Below the pieces are notes generated by a model, which searched no databases, had not been told where the DNA came from, and saw nothing but the letters and a program-made list of their open reading frames with translations. DNA of 64,000 bases, from the NCBI GenBank assembly GCA_037951165.1, contig JBBDHG010000161.1, positions 433,501-497,500 of the forward strand, in the 5' to 3' direction. Below, piece after piece: positions 61,754-64,000 of this stretch (positions within the stretch are counted from its first letter, which is position 1; every line of letters starts with the position of its first letter). Source of the stretch: Lophius americanus. Its lineage: Eukaryota; Chordata; Actinopteri; Lophiiformes; Lophiidae. A program made the position numbers and the translations under genes.

Positions 61754-63374
61754 TTGTAGATGTCTCATTCTGTATCTTTAGAGCCTCAGAAATAGCCTCG
61801 AAAACTGATGTATTTCAATCATATTCTTCCTTCTATTTTTTGGAATTGTGTGCGGCCACCTTCATGTTTATGTAAATTGTCTATTTAAGTGATGATTTGC
61901 TTGAACAGGGCAGAAAGTAATAATTCCTGGGCGTGTCTAGTCAAGCTGAAACCAGTTATTTGGTTTAGTTTGGTTGGGTTTTTTTGGAATTAATTTCTTT
62001 CAAACTACTTTTTCCACACAGGCCTAGTTGATATTAGATAACCTTTTAGGTTAAATAAACACATTGCTAGTCGCTAATGACGGAAATCAAAATGCAAATA
62101 TACAATACATTCAGATTTCTTATTTATTTTATTTCTAAAAAGTTATAAGTGACTCTGATAATGCTCAAGTAAGAACAAAAAATCAAATCAAACCAATGTT
62201 TACTGTTGGCATTGGATGGAGAGCTCGCTAATGTAACTGTCAGCAGCACATTGCATATTATATACTGCATGATACATTCAATGTCTTTTCAGTAACAACA
62301 AGTTCCGGGTGAAGCAGAAATGTAACGTCATTGTCATCAATATGTGTTTAAATGTAATCCTGTAAAATGTAGTTTTTGGTGAGAAACTTGAATAAAAGCT
62401 TTGTGATGGAGCAATTTGTAAATATTTTCATAGCAAATTCATATCAATTTTAGTGAGGGAATTGTGAAAATGATTTATGCTGAAAGACATAACCCTTCTT
62501 GGTGTCCACGCTACACTGAAATTGGATTTTCGCCCCTGCCCACAATATTGAGCCAGTTTGAATAGTTAAAAAAAAGAAAACTGAAAAAGCAAGGTGTAGT
62601 TAAAAACAAAGGCCAGAGATTGTATCATTGTGCAAGTGGAATACAGACATAGCTCCAAACTCAGAGCCTGAATAAGCAGGAAGCAACTCATTCTACATAT
62701 AGTTTTCAATAAAATGTAAAAAAAAAATTGCCATTTAATTTATGTATTTATAGGATTGCAGCTTATTAGAGAGGGCAAATAATTGTGCAAATAATATATT
62801 GTGCACACAATGGGACGCAGGGCATACAAAGGCAGACAGTACAGAAGGGAAAGAACTGATTAAGGCAGAAATTTCATATTGAACCCCAAAGTTAATATAT
62901 TTTGGCTCCTTAAAATTTAATTTGTCTTCTGTATACTTTAGATATTTTATTTTGTCTGGAGTCCTGCTTTTCCTCTCGGTAAAAGTGCATCGCTGCACGT
63001 TGATCTTTAGGTATACTGTTTATGAGCAGCTCTCCGCTCACTAGTGTGATACAAACAGGCTGCTAATCACTAACCCAGGAAATTAATGGAGGTAGCAAGT
63101 TATAAAGGGTAATAATGTATGTTTCCAGGGGTTGAAAAGTAGACAAAAAAGAAAGCAGTTGTAGTCTGAGGATCTGCAAAGAGCAATAATCTCTGTCAAC
63201 TCCGGCAAAAAGTCATCTCAGAGGCTGAGTAACTGTTAGAACAAGAAAACAGAAGTCGAATCTATTTCATCTATGTGAAGAAGGATGAGCGCCCAACAGA
63301 ATCACAATAATAATCAAACATTATTACTTTAGAGGCAGAGAGACAAATCCTGCATATTGTCTGTTTCTGGAGCC

Positions 63375-63412
63375 TGTGTGTGTGCGTGCGTGCGTGCGTG
63401 CGTGCGTGCGTG
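63375..63412. repeat. (TGCG)n microsatellite
   Basis: A GT start followed by about seven TGCG units. On the - strand it gives spurious Thr-His-Ala-Arg repeats. Confidence 0.95.
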
Positions 63413-64000
63413 TCCGTCCACTGCCTCCTACATGTTCTTTTGTAAAATGTGATTGAAAACAATGCTGTCAAATTACTAAATGAGAGAGTTGACAGCAAAA
63501 TAATGCTATAAAAATACAAACTTGGGCTTCCACTATTTTGTTTTCTTGTTTGCATGAAGAGTGTGTACAAGCATCTGTGTGATCACCGAGTTCGTGAGTC
63601 TGAGTCTGGATAAAGGCAGAAAATATGCACACAAGCAGGAACACCCACACAAAAGATTTACAGCGCTCACAGCAAAACATAAACAATTCCGGACAGCTGC
63701 AACAAGTACGGTTCAACCGAGTTAAGGACCGAAGACGCCACACACATGCAGAGACACGTACATACCGCTGCATGCACACGCACTCAGAGAAACACACGCA
63801 CACACGTAAAATACACACTGACTCAACAATAGTACATTAAGTGCAAGTAAGGCTACATCCTGAAGCCCAGAGAAATATTTAATCAGTTAGACAGTTTTTT
63901 TCTCTTAACCTCCGAGCCCCCCTCCCCCATTCATAACCCTTCCTTCTAATCCTGCAGTGGAATGCTTAGTGTTAAACTACGTCAAGCTCCAAGCGCGTCT

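Larger units (their letters stand above)
60751..64000. other. Mostly gene-free right end
   Basis: Only the candidate first exon at 61.7 kb and simple repeats are seen. The last 100 bases show no recognisable coding sequence on either strand. Confidence 0.5.

Noticed and set aside
63468..63840. Cys/Val-rich and Thr/His-rich ORFs at the right end
   Set aside because: Produced by CA/GT- and TGCG-rich sequence, not by a gene.
1..64000. CRISPR arrays, bacterial operons, tRNA or rRNA genes
   Set aside because: None seen; the sequence is vertebrate, and spaced identical repeats or cloverleaf-like genes were not recognised.

Overview
The window is vertebrate nuclear DNA, almost certainly from a ray-finned (teleost) fish. 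It has long AT-rich introns and intergenic DNA, GT-AG introns, dispersed fish-type repeats and degenerate hAT transposons. Two recognisable multi-exon genes are present, and both can be rebuilt exon by exon with consistent splice phases.

Left part (about 0.7-12.7 kb, + strand): the 3' 22 coding exons of an ASAP-family ArfGAP, covering the end of the BAR domain, then PH, ArfGAP zinc finger, ankyrin repeats, a proline-rich region and a C-terminal SH3. The first exons lie left of the window. Paralog identity is most likely asap3, because of its position beside rps6ka1 (both map to human 1p36) and a shared proline-rich motif. The encoded protein keeps a divergent SH3 domain that human ASAP3 lacks. 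A 3' UTR with a GGAT microsatellite follows.

Middle (12.7-29.9 kb): mostly gene-free. It holds one unusual intronless open reading frame on the - strand (19.24-20.06 kb; 270 codons, proline/serine-rich, with a charged helix). I do not recognise it. Its start may be affected by a frameshift.

Right-centre (29.9-40.7 kb, - strand): a complete rps6ka1 (p90 ribosomal S6 kinase 1, RSK1) in 21 coding exons encoding 742 residues. It has an N-terminal AGC kinase, a linker with the FRGFS hydrophobic motif, a C-terminal CaMK-type kinase and an ERK docking tail. It starts from an alternative basic first exon like that of RSK3, not from the canonical MPLAQL exon. It converges on asap3 tail to tail, with the small ORF in between.

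Right (41-64 kb): no confidently identified gene. Two splice-competent candidate exons on the - strand (42.55 and 61.7 kb) may belong to other 5' ends of rps6ka1 or to another gene. The rest is intergenic or intronic sequence with simple repeats, common fish interspersed repeats and hAT relics.

The best non-genic structure is a 484-bp hAT element at 44.4-44.9 kb, with inverted ends, a near-perfect 8-bp target duplication and a decayed BED-finger coding start. Two related relics lie at 8.4-8.85 kb and 54.2-54.6 kb. Functionally the two main genes are not a pathway unit: ASAP proteins switch off Arf GTPases at membranes and focal adhesions, while RSK1 acts downstream of ERK.
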